Source of the DNA: Bryobacteraceae bacterium | GTDB lineage: Bacteria; Acidobacteriota; Terriglobia; Bryobacterales; Bryobacteraceae | Direction: 5' to 3' | Length of the DNA stretch: 6,533 nt | Assembly: GCA_019686145.1 (NCBI GenBank) | Contig: JADGHK010000144.1 | Span: forward strand, 1 to 6,533 | Shown here: piece by piece, positions 1 through 6,426 of the stretch | Layout of the letters: every line of letters begins with the position of its first letter | Numbering within the stretch: position 1 is the first letter of the stretch | Made by a program: the position numbers and the translations under genes | Notes under the pieces: model-generated | The model's database searches: none | Told to the model about the DNA's origin: nothing | The model's input: only the letters and a program-made list of their open reading frames with translations

Positions 1-2077
1 CCGCTGGCTCCATCACGGAGCCGGACGCCGCCCGCGGCCCCGCAATCACGACTCGCCTTGGCGCAAGAGATGCCGCAATTGCAGGCAGGTCTGTGTGATT
101 GAGCAGCTTCGGAACGAGACTGCCGAAGACGTCCAGATTCGCCTCCTGAGGCGGCGTGAAGTATCCGCCTCCCGCAAACTGATCCGCTTCGAAAATCTCC
201 TGGAACGAGATGAGTCCGCCGGATAGCAGGAGTGCGCGGATGCGCGTGTCGAAGGCTGCGGCAAACAGCGCTGGGGTGGTGAGGAGGCCTCGAGCGGCAA
301 CAGCGATCGGAGCAGTTCGCAAGTCCTCCCGCGAAGCAAGTGCCTGGACAAGCGACAGAATGTCGGTGACGCGCTGCGCGGCCAGCGGCTCACCGAGGAT
401 TAGCGAAGCCCAGGCATAGTGCTGTTCCGTCGAATGAGAGCGAGCGTAGCGGGCGGCGCCGGACGTCAGTTCCGGCGCAAGATCCCCGAAGCCGCGGATA
501 TCGGCAGCGCAGACGGCAAATCCTGACTCCGCAAGACGGTGAAGCAGCTCGCCTTCTCTCCAGCTCTGCCGCCCTGCCGAATCAAGCACCAAAAGCGTCT
601 GGCGCGCGGTGCGTCCGGCCGGCAGATAAAGCCAGGCTGGCAGAAAAACGTTAGGCGCTGATTGGACCTCGATGGCCTCTAAGGCCGCCGTACGGTAGCT
701 GATCCGCCCCACGACAGTGGCTTTGAGCTGCGGGTCTGGCTTGTGCGGCTGAAGCACCCGCTCAAGAGATGATCCTCGCGCAGACTGTGCGCTCCATCCC
801 TTGCGAGTGAGAGCTGCCGGCGTAAGCCCACCGAACGCCACAACAACATTTCCCTGCTTCGTGACCCGCAGCCGCTCTTCCGGGATCGGTTTGATGACCG
901 GCTCCTGGGTAATGGCTTGAGGACGATCGAGCAGCCAGCGGCTCATCCAGTTATAGATTTGCAGACGCAGGTCATAAGACAGCCCGTGCGGCAACGGCGT
1001 CTCATACCAGCCGATGCGGTCCGGGTAACCGAGCCGTGCATAGACTGCACTCAGGCGCTGATATTCCTCACGGCCATTCTCCATGTAGTTCGGAGAATAC
1101 GTCCCAGCAAAGTCCTTAGCGCTCACGAGCACTAAGAGCGGCTTCGGAGCCATCGGGTAAAGCAGATCCCAACGGTCGAACCCGACCGGACCGGAACCGA
1201 TGAAATTCTGCTCGGCGTCGTCCGTAGCGCCTGGAGGAATGAAGTTTCGTGCGGCCACGTTTTCGGTATTGGGACAGGCGATCGCGGCTGCGGCCAGCCG
1301 GTCGTCCACTGCCGCAAGCAGCATCGTGTTGGTCCCACCGCCGGACTGTCCCGTTGAAGCGAGTCTTCGGGAGTCTACGAGAGGATGTGCTGCGAGGTAA
1401 TCCAGGCTGCGGACGGCGTCCCACGTTTGCAGGCGCGTGGCAGTGTCGCCGACCAGCAGCATTTGCTTGCCAGGGAGAGTATGCTCATCGTCGGCGCCTC
1501 CAGGCAGCCGGGTTCGGGATGGAACATTCCCTGGGTAATAGGTGCGCTCACCTTGCCCCATCGGGTCGAAGGCCAATACCACAAACCCAAGCCGCGCCAA
1601 TCCCTGGCAGCAGATCTGGTACAGCGGATAGGCCTTGCCGTCAGTCGAGTGCCCGGCCTGGAAGAGGACTCCCGGATATGGCGGCTTGCCGGTTGTGGGG
1701 ATGTAAAGATTGGCCGAGACGTGGAGCCGCGGCTGCGTCTCATAGACAACACACTCCACCCGAACTCCGTCGTGCTCAAACGAACTCGTCGTCCGAGCAT
1801 TCAACGGCGTCCTCTGGAGTTCGCCGCCTACCAGTTCCCAGAACGTCCGCCTCACCCACTGCTGGCGCTCTCGAATCGCTGCTTCCGTCGTGAGCCCGCG
1901 AATTACCGCCGATCGCCGCTCGTACGCTTCCCGAGCGAGCATGCGCAGGTGGTCGGGAAGGCAGCGTGCATAGTCGCGATACTCGACTCGCGAAACCTGC
2001 TGGCCCAGCGCAGGCAACGACAGCAGCGCTGCCCCGCCCCTGATAACGGACCTTCTGGATAAGCCGGTGTTTGCCAC
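1..2077 (-). CDS. Secreted tandem alpha/beta hydrolase, acetyl xylan esterase-like (3' end outside window)
   Basis: An uninterrupted frame of 692 codons runs from GTG at 2077 to the window edge, so the C-terminus is missing. A strong AGGAGG lies 9 bases upstream of the GTG. The N-terminus carries a twin-arginine-like signal (SRRSVIRGG, residues 7-15) and a short hydrophobic stretch to about residue 25, so export by Tat is likely. The first alpha/beta hydrolase domain (about 105-385) has the nucleophile elbow GQSGG (243-247, Ser245), a candidate acid Asp322 (SAKDF) and a candidate histidine His364 (PHGLS), in family order. A second hydrolase-like domain (about 455 onward) looks like a repeat of the first, but its elbow reads VAARG (593-597) with no serine. 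The overall pattern resembles AXE1/Abhydrolase_7-type esterases, which deacylate polysaccharides. The substrate cannot be read from sequence. It is the last visible gene of the run and is probably coupled to the kinase gene before it. Peptidase or lactonase activity is possible but less likely. Confidence 0.85.
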   Translation of the reverse strand, partial: MANTGLSRRSVIRGGAALLSLPALGQQVSRVEYRDYARCLPDHLRMLAREAYERRSAVIRGLTTEAAIRERQQWVRRTFWELVGGELQRTPLNARTTSSFEHDGVRVECVVYETQPRLHVSANLYIPTTGKPPYPGVLFQAGHSTDGKAYPLYQICCQGLARLGFVVLAFDPMGQGERTYYPGNVPSRTRLPGGADDEHTLPGKQMLLVGDTATRLQTWDAVRSLDYLAAHPLVDSRRLASTGQSGGGTNTMLLAAVDDRLAAAAIACPNTENVAARNFIPPGATDDAEQNFIGSGPVGFDRWDLLYPMAPKPLLVLVSAKDFAGTYSPNYMENGREEYQRLSAVYARLGYPDRIGWYETPLPHGLSYDLRLQIYNWMSRWLLDRPQAITQEPVIKPIPEERLRVTKQGNVVVAFGGLTPAALTRKGWSAQSARGSSLERVLQPHKPDPQLKATVVGRISYRTAALEAIEVQSAPNVFLPAWLYLPAGRTARQTLLVLDSAGRQSWREGELLHRLAESGFAVCAADIRGFGDLAPELTSGAARYARSHSTEQHYAWASLILGEPLAAQRVTDILSLVQALASREDLRTAPIAVAARGLLTTPALFAAAFDTRIRALLLSGGLISFQEIFEADQFAGGGYFTPPQEANLDVFGSLVPKLLNHTDLPAIAASLAPRRVVIAGPRAASGSVMEPA

Positions 2078-2086
2078 GATTTCTTT

Positions 2087-2092
2087 CCTCCT
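2087..2092 (-). promoter_or_regulatory. Shine-Dalgarno of the hydrolase gene, overlapping the PFK stop
   Basis: On the minus strand AGGAGG lies 9 bases before the GTG at 2077. It overlaps the TAG stop (2091-2093) of the preceding phosphofructokinase gene. This site decides the GTG as the start and implies that ribosomes finishing the kinase can re-initiate on the hydrolase. Confidence 0.8.
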
Positions 2093-3299
2093 ACCGCGCT
2101 GTTCTGCTTCCTTCCACACTCCGACTGGCGATCCTCACATGCGGCCGGACCTCGCCGACGAGCGGCCGGATATAGTCCAGGTAAGCCGGCTTCACGTCGC
2201 AGCCGTCCGCCGTGATCCATTCCTGCGGAAACAAACGCTCCCGGCGCGCAACCTGCTCAAGCGGAACAAGAAATGTCGAGCTCCGGTAGGGATGATCCGA
2301 ATCGCGGCGAATCGCCACCATGTAGCCGGAGTTGCCTTGAACTGCAGCCCGTACCGCGCTCCTTCCGCACACGAATGCCTCCGCGCGATCGACTTCGGAG
2401 ACAAGCAGCGCACAGGATCGCCCTAACAGACCGGGCTTTTCGGCGCGCGCACGCAGTCCGGTCCGGGCGGAAATCAGACGCGCGAGACTGTGCCCCAGGT
2501 TGGATGGCAAGCGGTGGACAGGGCTGTCGGCCCGATCCACATCGGCGCCGAACGGTTCGCCTCGATCGTTCATCTGCCCTTCGCAAGCGACCAACACAAC
2601 ACGTCCCAGCCTGCGGTACACTGCTTCGACCTGGGCCATCAGTGTATCCTCGTTGACCGGCCTTTCCGGAAAGTAGATGAGATGCGGCGCGTCGTCCTCG
2701 TAGTGCCGGGCCAGCGCAGTGGACGCAGCCACCCATCCGGCATTCCGGCCCAAGGATTCGACAACGCACACGGGCGACGGCAGGGACCGGTTGTCTTCAC
2801 CGATATCCCGAACGGCGTGCGCAAAGAAGCGCGCGCAAGAGGCATGCCCCGGCGAATGGTCCGTGACGCTCAAGTCGTTGTCGATGGTTTTGGGGATTCC
2901 TATGACGCTCAGCTCGTAGCCCCGCTCCACTGCCAGCCGATGGATCTGCATCGCAGTCTCCATCGATCCGTTTCCGCCCGTATAGAAAAAGAAGCGGACA
3001 TTGTGACGCTCGAACAGACGGAATAACTGCTCGAAGCCTTCATCACGGATTTCCAGCCTGCTGCTCCCCAAGGCAGAACCTGGCGTGATACGCAAGGCAT
3101 CGACAGTATCCTCGTCGAGCGCATTGAGGTCGATCAGATCGTCCGACAGCAGACCGCGAACGCCGAATCGCGCGCCCAGGAGATTCGTGATCTGCGGTTC
3201 GCGCCGGCATTGTTCGATTGCCCCTGCAAGACTGGCATTAATCACAGCCGTCGGACCGCCGCCGTGTGCGATGAGGGCAGTCCCACGGAGATCAGACAT
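2091..3299 (-). CDS. Phosphofructokinase-family kinase (6-phosphofructokinase, ATP or PPi donor uncertain)
   Basis: The 402-residue protein has the PFK family order: a nucleotide/phosphate loop GGGPTAVINAS (13-23), GGNGSMET (108-115), the catalytic PKTIDND (136-142, with Thr138, Asp140 and Asp142), TDHSPG (146-151), the GRNAGW form of the sugar-phosphate MGR motif (184-189) and EG (240-241). The family phosphorylates fructose 6-phosphate to the 1,6-bisphosphate in the cytoplasm, using ATP or pyrophosphate. The start and overall style match the bacterial clade with AQSGGPTAVINAS and GGNDS, usually annotated as PPi-dependent. Here the residue that is Asp in PPi enzymes is Gly111 (ATP-like), while Lys137 is the PPi-type residue, so the donor is ambiguous. 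Asn110 replaces the Asp of classical GGDGS. The ATG at 3299 has AAGGGAG 9 bases upstream and overlaps the transporter gene by 8 bases. The substrate might be another ketohexose 6-phosphate, such as tagatose 6-phosphate. Confidence 0.9.
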   Translation of the reverse strand: MSDLRGTALIAHGGGPTAVINASLAGAIEQCRREPQITNLLGARFGVRGLLSDDLIDLNALDEDTVDALRITPGSALGSSRLEIRDEGFEQLFRLFERHNVRFFFYTGGNGSMETAMQIHRLAVERGYELSVIGIPKTIDNDLSVTDHSPGHASCARFFAHAVRDIGEDNRSLPSPVCVVESLGRNAGWVAASTALARHYEDDAPHLIYFPERPVNEDTLMAQVEAVYRRLGRVVLVACEGQMNDRGEPFGADVDRADSPVHRLPSNLGHSLARLISARTGLRARAEKPGLLGRSCALLVSEVDRAEAFVCGRSAVRAAVQGNSGYMVAIRRDSDHPYRSSTFLVPLEQVARRERLFPQEWITADGCDVKPAYLDYIRPLVGEVRPHVRIASRSVEGSRTAR

Positions 3300-4536
3300 T
3301 CACTACAGCTCCCTTCCGATTTCTTACCAAAAGCATGACAACAGACGTCGCTACGAGCGGTATCAGACTGGCCGCTACCAGAACGGGTTCAAAGGAATAT
3401 CGGTCTGAGATCCGGCCGATGAGGAATGTGGCCAGCATTGTTCCGGCACCGCTCAAAGCCCCGCCAAGTCCGCTCACCGACGCGACCGCGTTCCCGGGGT
3501 AAATGTCAGCTGGTAGTGTCAGAGCCATTGTCGACCAGGCCGCATAGCAGCACGTTGCCAAGCTGAACAGGCCGGCCAGAACCAGCAGATTCGAAGTGAA
3601 TATGGCAAGGCCAATCGACGTCATGCCCAAACCGGTCACGCAGATTACCGCTTTTCGCGCAGTGACAGGATCCCAACCGCGGCCAACAAGAAAGCTGGAG
3701 ATGCCGCCGCCCAGAAAGTTGCCCGCATCCGCTGCAAGAAACGGAATCCAGAAGGCAAGAACACCTTCCTCCAGGCGAATTTGCTTGGAAACAAGGTAAA
3801 TGGCAAACCAGTCGGTAACGAAGAACCAGACAGGATCGGTGAGTGTTCGGCCCAGCATGATGCCCCAAGTGTCGCTGCGCTGCAGCAGTTGCCGTAAGGG
3901 TGCGGGCCGATTGATGGCAATTGTGTCTTCCGCCACAGCCGGAACCGGTGCTCGGCCAGCCACCCGCCGCCAGCAGAGGATCCAGAGGAATCCCAGAATA
4001 CCCGGGATGGCAAGGGCGGCACGCCAGCTGCCCGTGAAATGCAGTAACCCGAGAACGAGAAACGGAGCAATTGCAGCACCGACCGCAGATCCGCTGTCGT
4101 AAATTGCAACGCCCAGGGCTCGCTCCTTCGGCGGAAACCGCTCAGCGACCACTTTTGCCGCACCGGGCCAGTTCCCTGCCTCGCCGATACCCAGCAGAAA
4201 CCGGAAGCCGCAAAGCGACCACAACCCTTGAGCCAGAGGCGTCAAAACCGCGGCGGTCGAATACCAGAACACCGAGAAGGTCAACCCGGCGACACTACCG
4301 ACGCGATCAAGCAGGCGGCCCATCAGCGGCTGCCCTACGGCGTAGGCCAACCGAAAGGCGATCACTACGTAAGCGAACTGCTCGTTTGACCAGCCTTGAA
4401 GGTCCTTTAGATGTGGCGCGAGAACAGCGAGGCTTTGACGGTCAATGTAGTTGATTACGGTGGAGGCGAACAGGAGACCGACAATCGGCCATCGGAGCCG
4501 CGAGTAAGGACTTTCTGCCTGCGCCGTCTTCAGCAA
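3292..4536 (-). CDS. MFS transporter, ACS family, hexuronate/sugar-acid type
   Basis: This 414-residue, about 12-helix inner-membrane permease belongs to the major facilitator superfamily. Its first helix ends in NYIDRQSLAVLAP (29-41), the hallmark of the anion:cation symporter (ExuT/GudP-like) group. It also has the loop 2-3 motif GRLLDRVG (73-80), GIGEAGNWPGAAK (116-128) and FPPKERALG (134-142) before helix 5, a polar central loop at about 190-220, and FLIGRISDRY (371-380) in the second half. Family members import hexuronates, aldarates or similar organic anions with protons or sodium. The exact substrate is inferred only. The start is TTG at 4536: an in-frame TGA at 4549-4551 leaves no other start upstream, and GAGAGAA lies 7 bases before it. 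The 3' end overlaps the PFK gene, so import and phosphorylation are probably co-expressed. Confidence 0.88.
   Translation of the reverse strand: MLKTAQAESPYSRLRWPIVGLLFASTVINYIDRQSLAVLAPHLKDLQGWSNEQFAYVVIAFRLAYAVGQPLMGRLLDRVGSVAGLTFSVFWYSTAAVLTPLAQGLWSLCGFRFLLGIGEAGNWPGAAKVVAERFPPKERALGVAIYDSGSAVGAAIAPFLVLGLLHFTGSWRAALAIPGILGFLWILCWRRVAGRAPVPAVAEDTIAINRPAPLRQLLQRSDTWGIMLGRTLTDPVWFFVTDWFAIYLVSKQIRLEEGVLAFWIPFLAADAGNFLGGGISSFLVGRGWDPVTARKAVICVTGLGMTSIGLAIFTSNLLVLAGLFSLATCCYAAWSTMALTLPADIYPGNAVASVSGLGGALSGAGTMLATFLIGRISDRYSFEPVLVAASLIPLVATSVVMLLVRNRKGAVVNV
3309..3315 (-). promoter_or_regulatory. Shine-Dalgarno of the PFK gene inside the transporter gene
   Basis: AAGGGAG on the minus strand lies 9 bases before the ATG at 3299, within the last codons of the MFS gene. 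The MFS stop (TGA, 3292-3294) comes just after this ATG, an 8-base overlap typical of coupled translation. Confidence 0.65.
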
Positions 4537-4543
4537 GACGGAA

Positions 4544-4550
4544 TTCTCTC
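4544..4550 (-). promoter_or_regulatory. Weak Shine-Dalgarno for the TTG-started MFS gene
   Basis: GAGAGAA on the minus strand stands 7 bases before TTG 4536. The in-frame TGA at 4549-4551 overlaps it, which fixes the TTG as the only upstream start. Weak ribosome binding plus TTG suggests modest translation of this membrane protein. Confidence 0.45.
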
Positions 4551-4565
4551 ATGAAAAAGTAAACG

Positions 4566-4592
4566 AAGGCAATCGAAAGCACTCGTTGCCTT
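4566..4592 (-). terminator. Hairpin between EamA and MFS genes, possible attenuator or weak terminator
   Basis: In the 62-base gap the minus strand reads AAGGCAA, 13 bases, TTGCCTT: a perfect 7-pair stem. A further CGA/TCG stem of three pairs can form inside it with one bulged A. TTTTT follows 7 bases after the stem (4554-4558). The delay before the T-run and the A/T pairs in the stem make it a poor intrinsic terminator. It may reduce readthrough, mark an mRNA processing site, or be chance. Confidence 0.35.
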
Positions 4593-4598
4593 GGGAGG

Positions 4599-5453
4599 CT
4601 ACTCCGCCATAAGCACGATCGCTATCAGGGCCAGCACCATGCCTGTTACCAGGATCGGACCGGGAATCACCTGGTAGAGAACGAGCGAAATCAGGATGGT
4701 GAGCATCGGAGCAAGCGAGGTCATCGGGACCACAATAATTGCTTGCCCGTACCGGACGGCGTAAACCAGCGTCAGAGCGCCAATCGAGTTCAGCACCTGG
4801 ATCAATGCGGCTGCACCGGGCCCTTTGAATCCCCAATTGATTGGGGCTTGAAAATCGGTCATCGCAAGGGCAACAGGGATCAGAGCGACACCGGTTGCAG
4901 CCATGTAAAAGAAGATGCTCTCCGCCGTCATGGTCTTGTTGGCGGACTTCATGAAGAAGGCCTGAATCCCCCACATCACGAAGACGAGCACGGCCATCGG
5001 CAGCCACACTGCGGCGCTTCCCCCGCTCTCCGATGGCGGCTGATAGGACAGGAGCACGATCGCTGGCAAAGCCACTGCAATCCCCGCCCAACCGCGCCGC
5101 GAAGCTCGTTCCTTCAGAAACGTGACCGAGAGAATAATGGTGAGCACCGGATAGAGAGATACGATCGGAAAGACGAGATAAGCCGGACCTGAGCGCAACG
5201 CTTCGAAAAGCAGTAGCTGACCTCCCGCTCCGAGGAAACCGACCGCTGACCCGAGCATGACCGAGCGGAGATCGCGGTCGAGATGCCACTTGCCAACACG
5301 GAGCGCAACAAGAGCGCAAGGAATCATCGTGAGGGCCCAAACCGAATAGCCGAGCGTTGCAGGGAAGCCGGCCTTCTCAGGTACTTCGATCAGAGCGCCC
5401 CAGACGCCCCAAAAGAGCGTTGTGATCAGGGCATAGACAAGCCAGAGTTTCAT
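4599..5453 (-). CDS. EamA/DMT-family membrane transporter
   Basis: The protein is 284 residues of mostly hydrophobic sequence with about 10 predicted membrane helices, the usual size for the drug/metabolite transporter superfamily. It shows the two-fold EamA repeat: SGPAYLVFPIVSLYPVLT (88-105) followed by LKER (113-116) closes the first half, and YGQAIIVVPMTSLAPMLT (235-252) followed by LYQVIPG the second. The first-half Glu115 has Gln261 as its second-half counterpart. Family members exchange or export small metabolites, including sugars, amino acids and nucleotides; the substrate here is unknown. I chose ATG 5453 because helix 1 begins at once (MKLWLVYALITT) and GGGA lies 5 bases upstream. 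An in-frame GTG at 5519 would add 22 charged residues and reach into the regulatory region. It is the first gene of the minus-strand run and is divergent from the DeoR regulator. Confidence 0.85.
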   Translation of the reverse strand: MKLWLVYALITTLFWGVWGALIEVPEKAGFPATLGYSVWALTMIPCALVALRVGKWHLDRDLRSVMLGSAVGFLGAGGQLLLFEALRSGPAYLVFPIVSLYPVLTIILSVTFLKERASRRGWAGIAVALPAIVLLSYQPPSESGGSAAVWLPMAVLVFVMWGIQAFFMKSANKTMTAESIFFYMAATGVALIPVALAMTDFQAPINWGFKGPGAAALIQVLNSIGALTLVYAVRYGQAIIVVPMTSLAPMLTILISLVLYQVIPGPILVTGMVLALIAIVLMAE

Positions 5454-5532
5454 GAAGATCCCGCGGGAATTTCGCCGCCGGCTGCAGACGGCGCTACCCC
5501 TGTCAAAGCAGTTTGGCACACATTTCCCACCC

Positions 5533-5554
5533 AGAAAAGCAAAGAAAGAAAAAC
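5533..5554 (-). promoter_or_regulatory. TTTC-repeat tract, possible DeoR/AgaR-type binding site
   Basis: On the minus strand this stretch is a pyrimidine run with repeated TTTC/TTTG units (GTTTTTCTTTCTTTGC, then TTTTCT). AgaR-like DeoR-family repressors are known to bind directly repeated TTTC-type elements. The tract lies between the regulator and the EamA gene, where an operator would be expected. Assignment as an operator is inference; low-complexity sequence alone would look similar. Confidence 0.3.
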
Positions 5555-5555
5555 A

Positions 5556-5578
5556 ATAGGAACAGAAAGCGTTCCCAT
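5556..5578. promoter_or_regulatory. Palindrome GGAAC-N7-GTTCC, candidate operator in the divergent promoter
   Basis: Perfect 5-base arms GGAAC (5559-5563) and GTTCC (5571-5575) are centred on 5567. After one mismatch two more pairs (AT/AT) extend each side. A second GTTCC occurs at 5590-5594 in the same orientation, 19 bases from the first, and a GTTC at 5604-5607. The cluster lies within the 157-base gap between divergent genes and overlaps the putative regulator promoter, which suits autoregulation and operon control by the DeoR protein. Confidence 0.4.
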
Positions 5579-5581
5579 CGA

Positions 5582-5611
5582 TTGACTTCGTTCCTTTTTC
5601 GGCGTTCTATT
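5582..5611 (+). promoter_or_regulatory. Putative sigma-70-type promoter of the deoR-like gene
   Basis: TTGACT (5582-5587, 5 of 6 to the -35 consensus) is followed after 18 bases by TCTATT (5606-5611, 4 of 6 to the -10 consensus). Transcription would begin near 5617-5618, almost exactly at the GTG codon of the regulator. The GTTCC half-site at 5590-5594 lies in the spacer, where a bound repressor would block the polymerase. Confidence 0.4.
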
Positions 5612-6426
5612 TGAGTGTGGGGGCAATCACGAAGGCAACCGACGTACGAGCCAACCGCCTGCTGGCAGAAGAACGCCGCAGGACCATCCTCCAGCTCCTC
5701 GAAAAGCACGGCCGCGTCACAGTTGAGCAACTGTCCGAGCATCTGCGCGTGTCGGCAGTCACCGTACGAGCAGATCTGGATGCCCTCTCGCGAGCCGGGG
5801 CGCTAGTGCGTTCGCACGGCGGAGCGGTCCGGCAGTTGAGCGCGATGGAGGATTACCCTCTCAAGTTCAAAGAAACATTGCACCAGGCGGAGAAGGCACG
5901 CATCGGCCTCGCCGCGGCGCAGCGAATCAAGCCCAATCAGACGATCCTGCTCGATTCAGGCACCACCACCGTTCAGGTGGCGCGCCACATCAAGCGATTG
6001 AACGTACGCCCGCTGACCGTGATCACAAACGCCCTGAATATCGCCGTCGAGCTCTCGGACTGCCCCAGCGTCTCGCTGATCATGATCGGCGGGATCCTCC
6101 GCCATCTCTCCAATTCTTTCGTCGGCCCTCAAGCAGAGAGCATGCTGCGCGACCTGCACGCCGATCACTGTTTCCTCGCCGTAGACGGGCTGCATCCGGA
6201 CGACGGGCTATCCACGCCCGATGTCCTCGAAGCTCAATTGAACTCGATGATGATTCGGGTGTCGAACGAGGTCACTGTAGTTGCCGACGCCAGTAAACTC
6301 GGCCGGCGGAGTCTCTCCCTCATCGCAAAGCTCGACGCCGTGCATCGGGTTATCACCGATAACCGGATCACCGCAGAGATGCAGGATGCCGTGAAGGCAA
6401 AAGGTGTTGAACTGGTCGTGGTTTAG
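5611..6426 (+). CDS. DeoR/AgaR-family transcriptional repressor of sugar metabolism
   Basis: The 271-residue protein has the full DeoR layout. An N-terminal winged helix-turn-helix (about 21-72) shows ERRRTILQLLEKHG, TVEQLSEHLRVSAVTVRADL and LVRSHGGA. The phosphosugar-sensing DeoRC domain (about 93-250) has DSGTTT (115-120), TVITNALNIA (136-145), IGG (159-161), FVGPQAE (170-176) and VVADASKLG (223-231). Such proteins repress sugar-use operons until a phosphorylated sugar binds. The divergent permease-kinase-hydrolase run is the natural target, and autorepression is likely. The N-terminus is uncertain. No Shine-Dalgarno precedes the TTG at 5611 or the GTG at 5617, an in-frame TAG sits at 5557-5559, and a likely promoter overlaps the TTG, so GTG 5617 on a leaderless message is plausible. 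The stop abuts the stop of the converging gene. Confidence 0.9.
   Translation: MSVGAITKATDVRANRLLAEERRRTILQLLEKHGRVTVEQLSEHLRVSAVTVRADLDALSRAGALVRSHGGAVRQLSAMEDYPLKFKETLHQAEKARIGLAAAQRIKPNQTILLDSGTTTVQVARHIKRLNVRPLTVITNALNIAVELSDCPSVSLIMIGGILRHLSNSFVGPQAESMLRDLHADHCFLAVDGLHPDDGLSTPDVLEAQLNSMMIRVSNEVTVVADASKLGRRSLSLIAKLDAVHRVITDNRITAEMQDAVKAKGVELVVV

Noticed and set aside
46..1800. Several minus-strand short frames (46-393, 1116-1424, 1375-1800) that suggest a broken gene
   Set aside because: They are in other frames than GTG 2077. The true frame reads through the whole interval without a stop, so the gene is intact and no frameshift is needed.
1249..2062. Long plus-strand open frames opposite the hydrolase gene (about 214 and 225 codons)
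   Set aside because: Their translations are rich in Arg, Pro and Ser with no family motif. They lie antisense to a 692-codon frame with clear hydrolase motifs, so they are by-products of its codon use.
4549..5340. 263-codon minus-strand frame overlapping the EamA gene
   Set aside because: It is out of frame with the membrane protein, Arg/Ser/Gly-rich and without helices. The EamA frame has consistent membrane segments and family repeats.
5478..5506. TTGACA on the minus strand (5501-5506) as the EamA promoter -35
   Set aside because: The hexamer at 17-18 bases distance (AGCCGG or GCCGGC) bears no likeness to a -10 element, so no promoter was called there.
5454..5519. Longer EamA start at GTG 5519
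   Set aside because: It adds 22 polar, Arg/Cys-containing residues before helix 1. ATG 5453 has a closer fit to the family N-terminus and a GGGA ribosome site.
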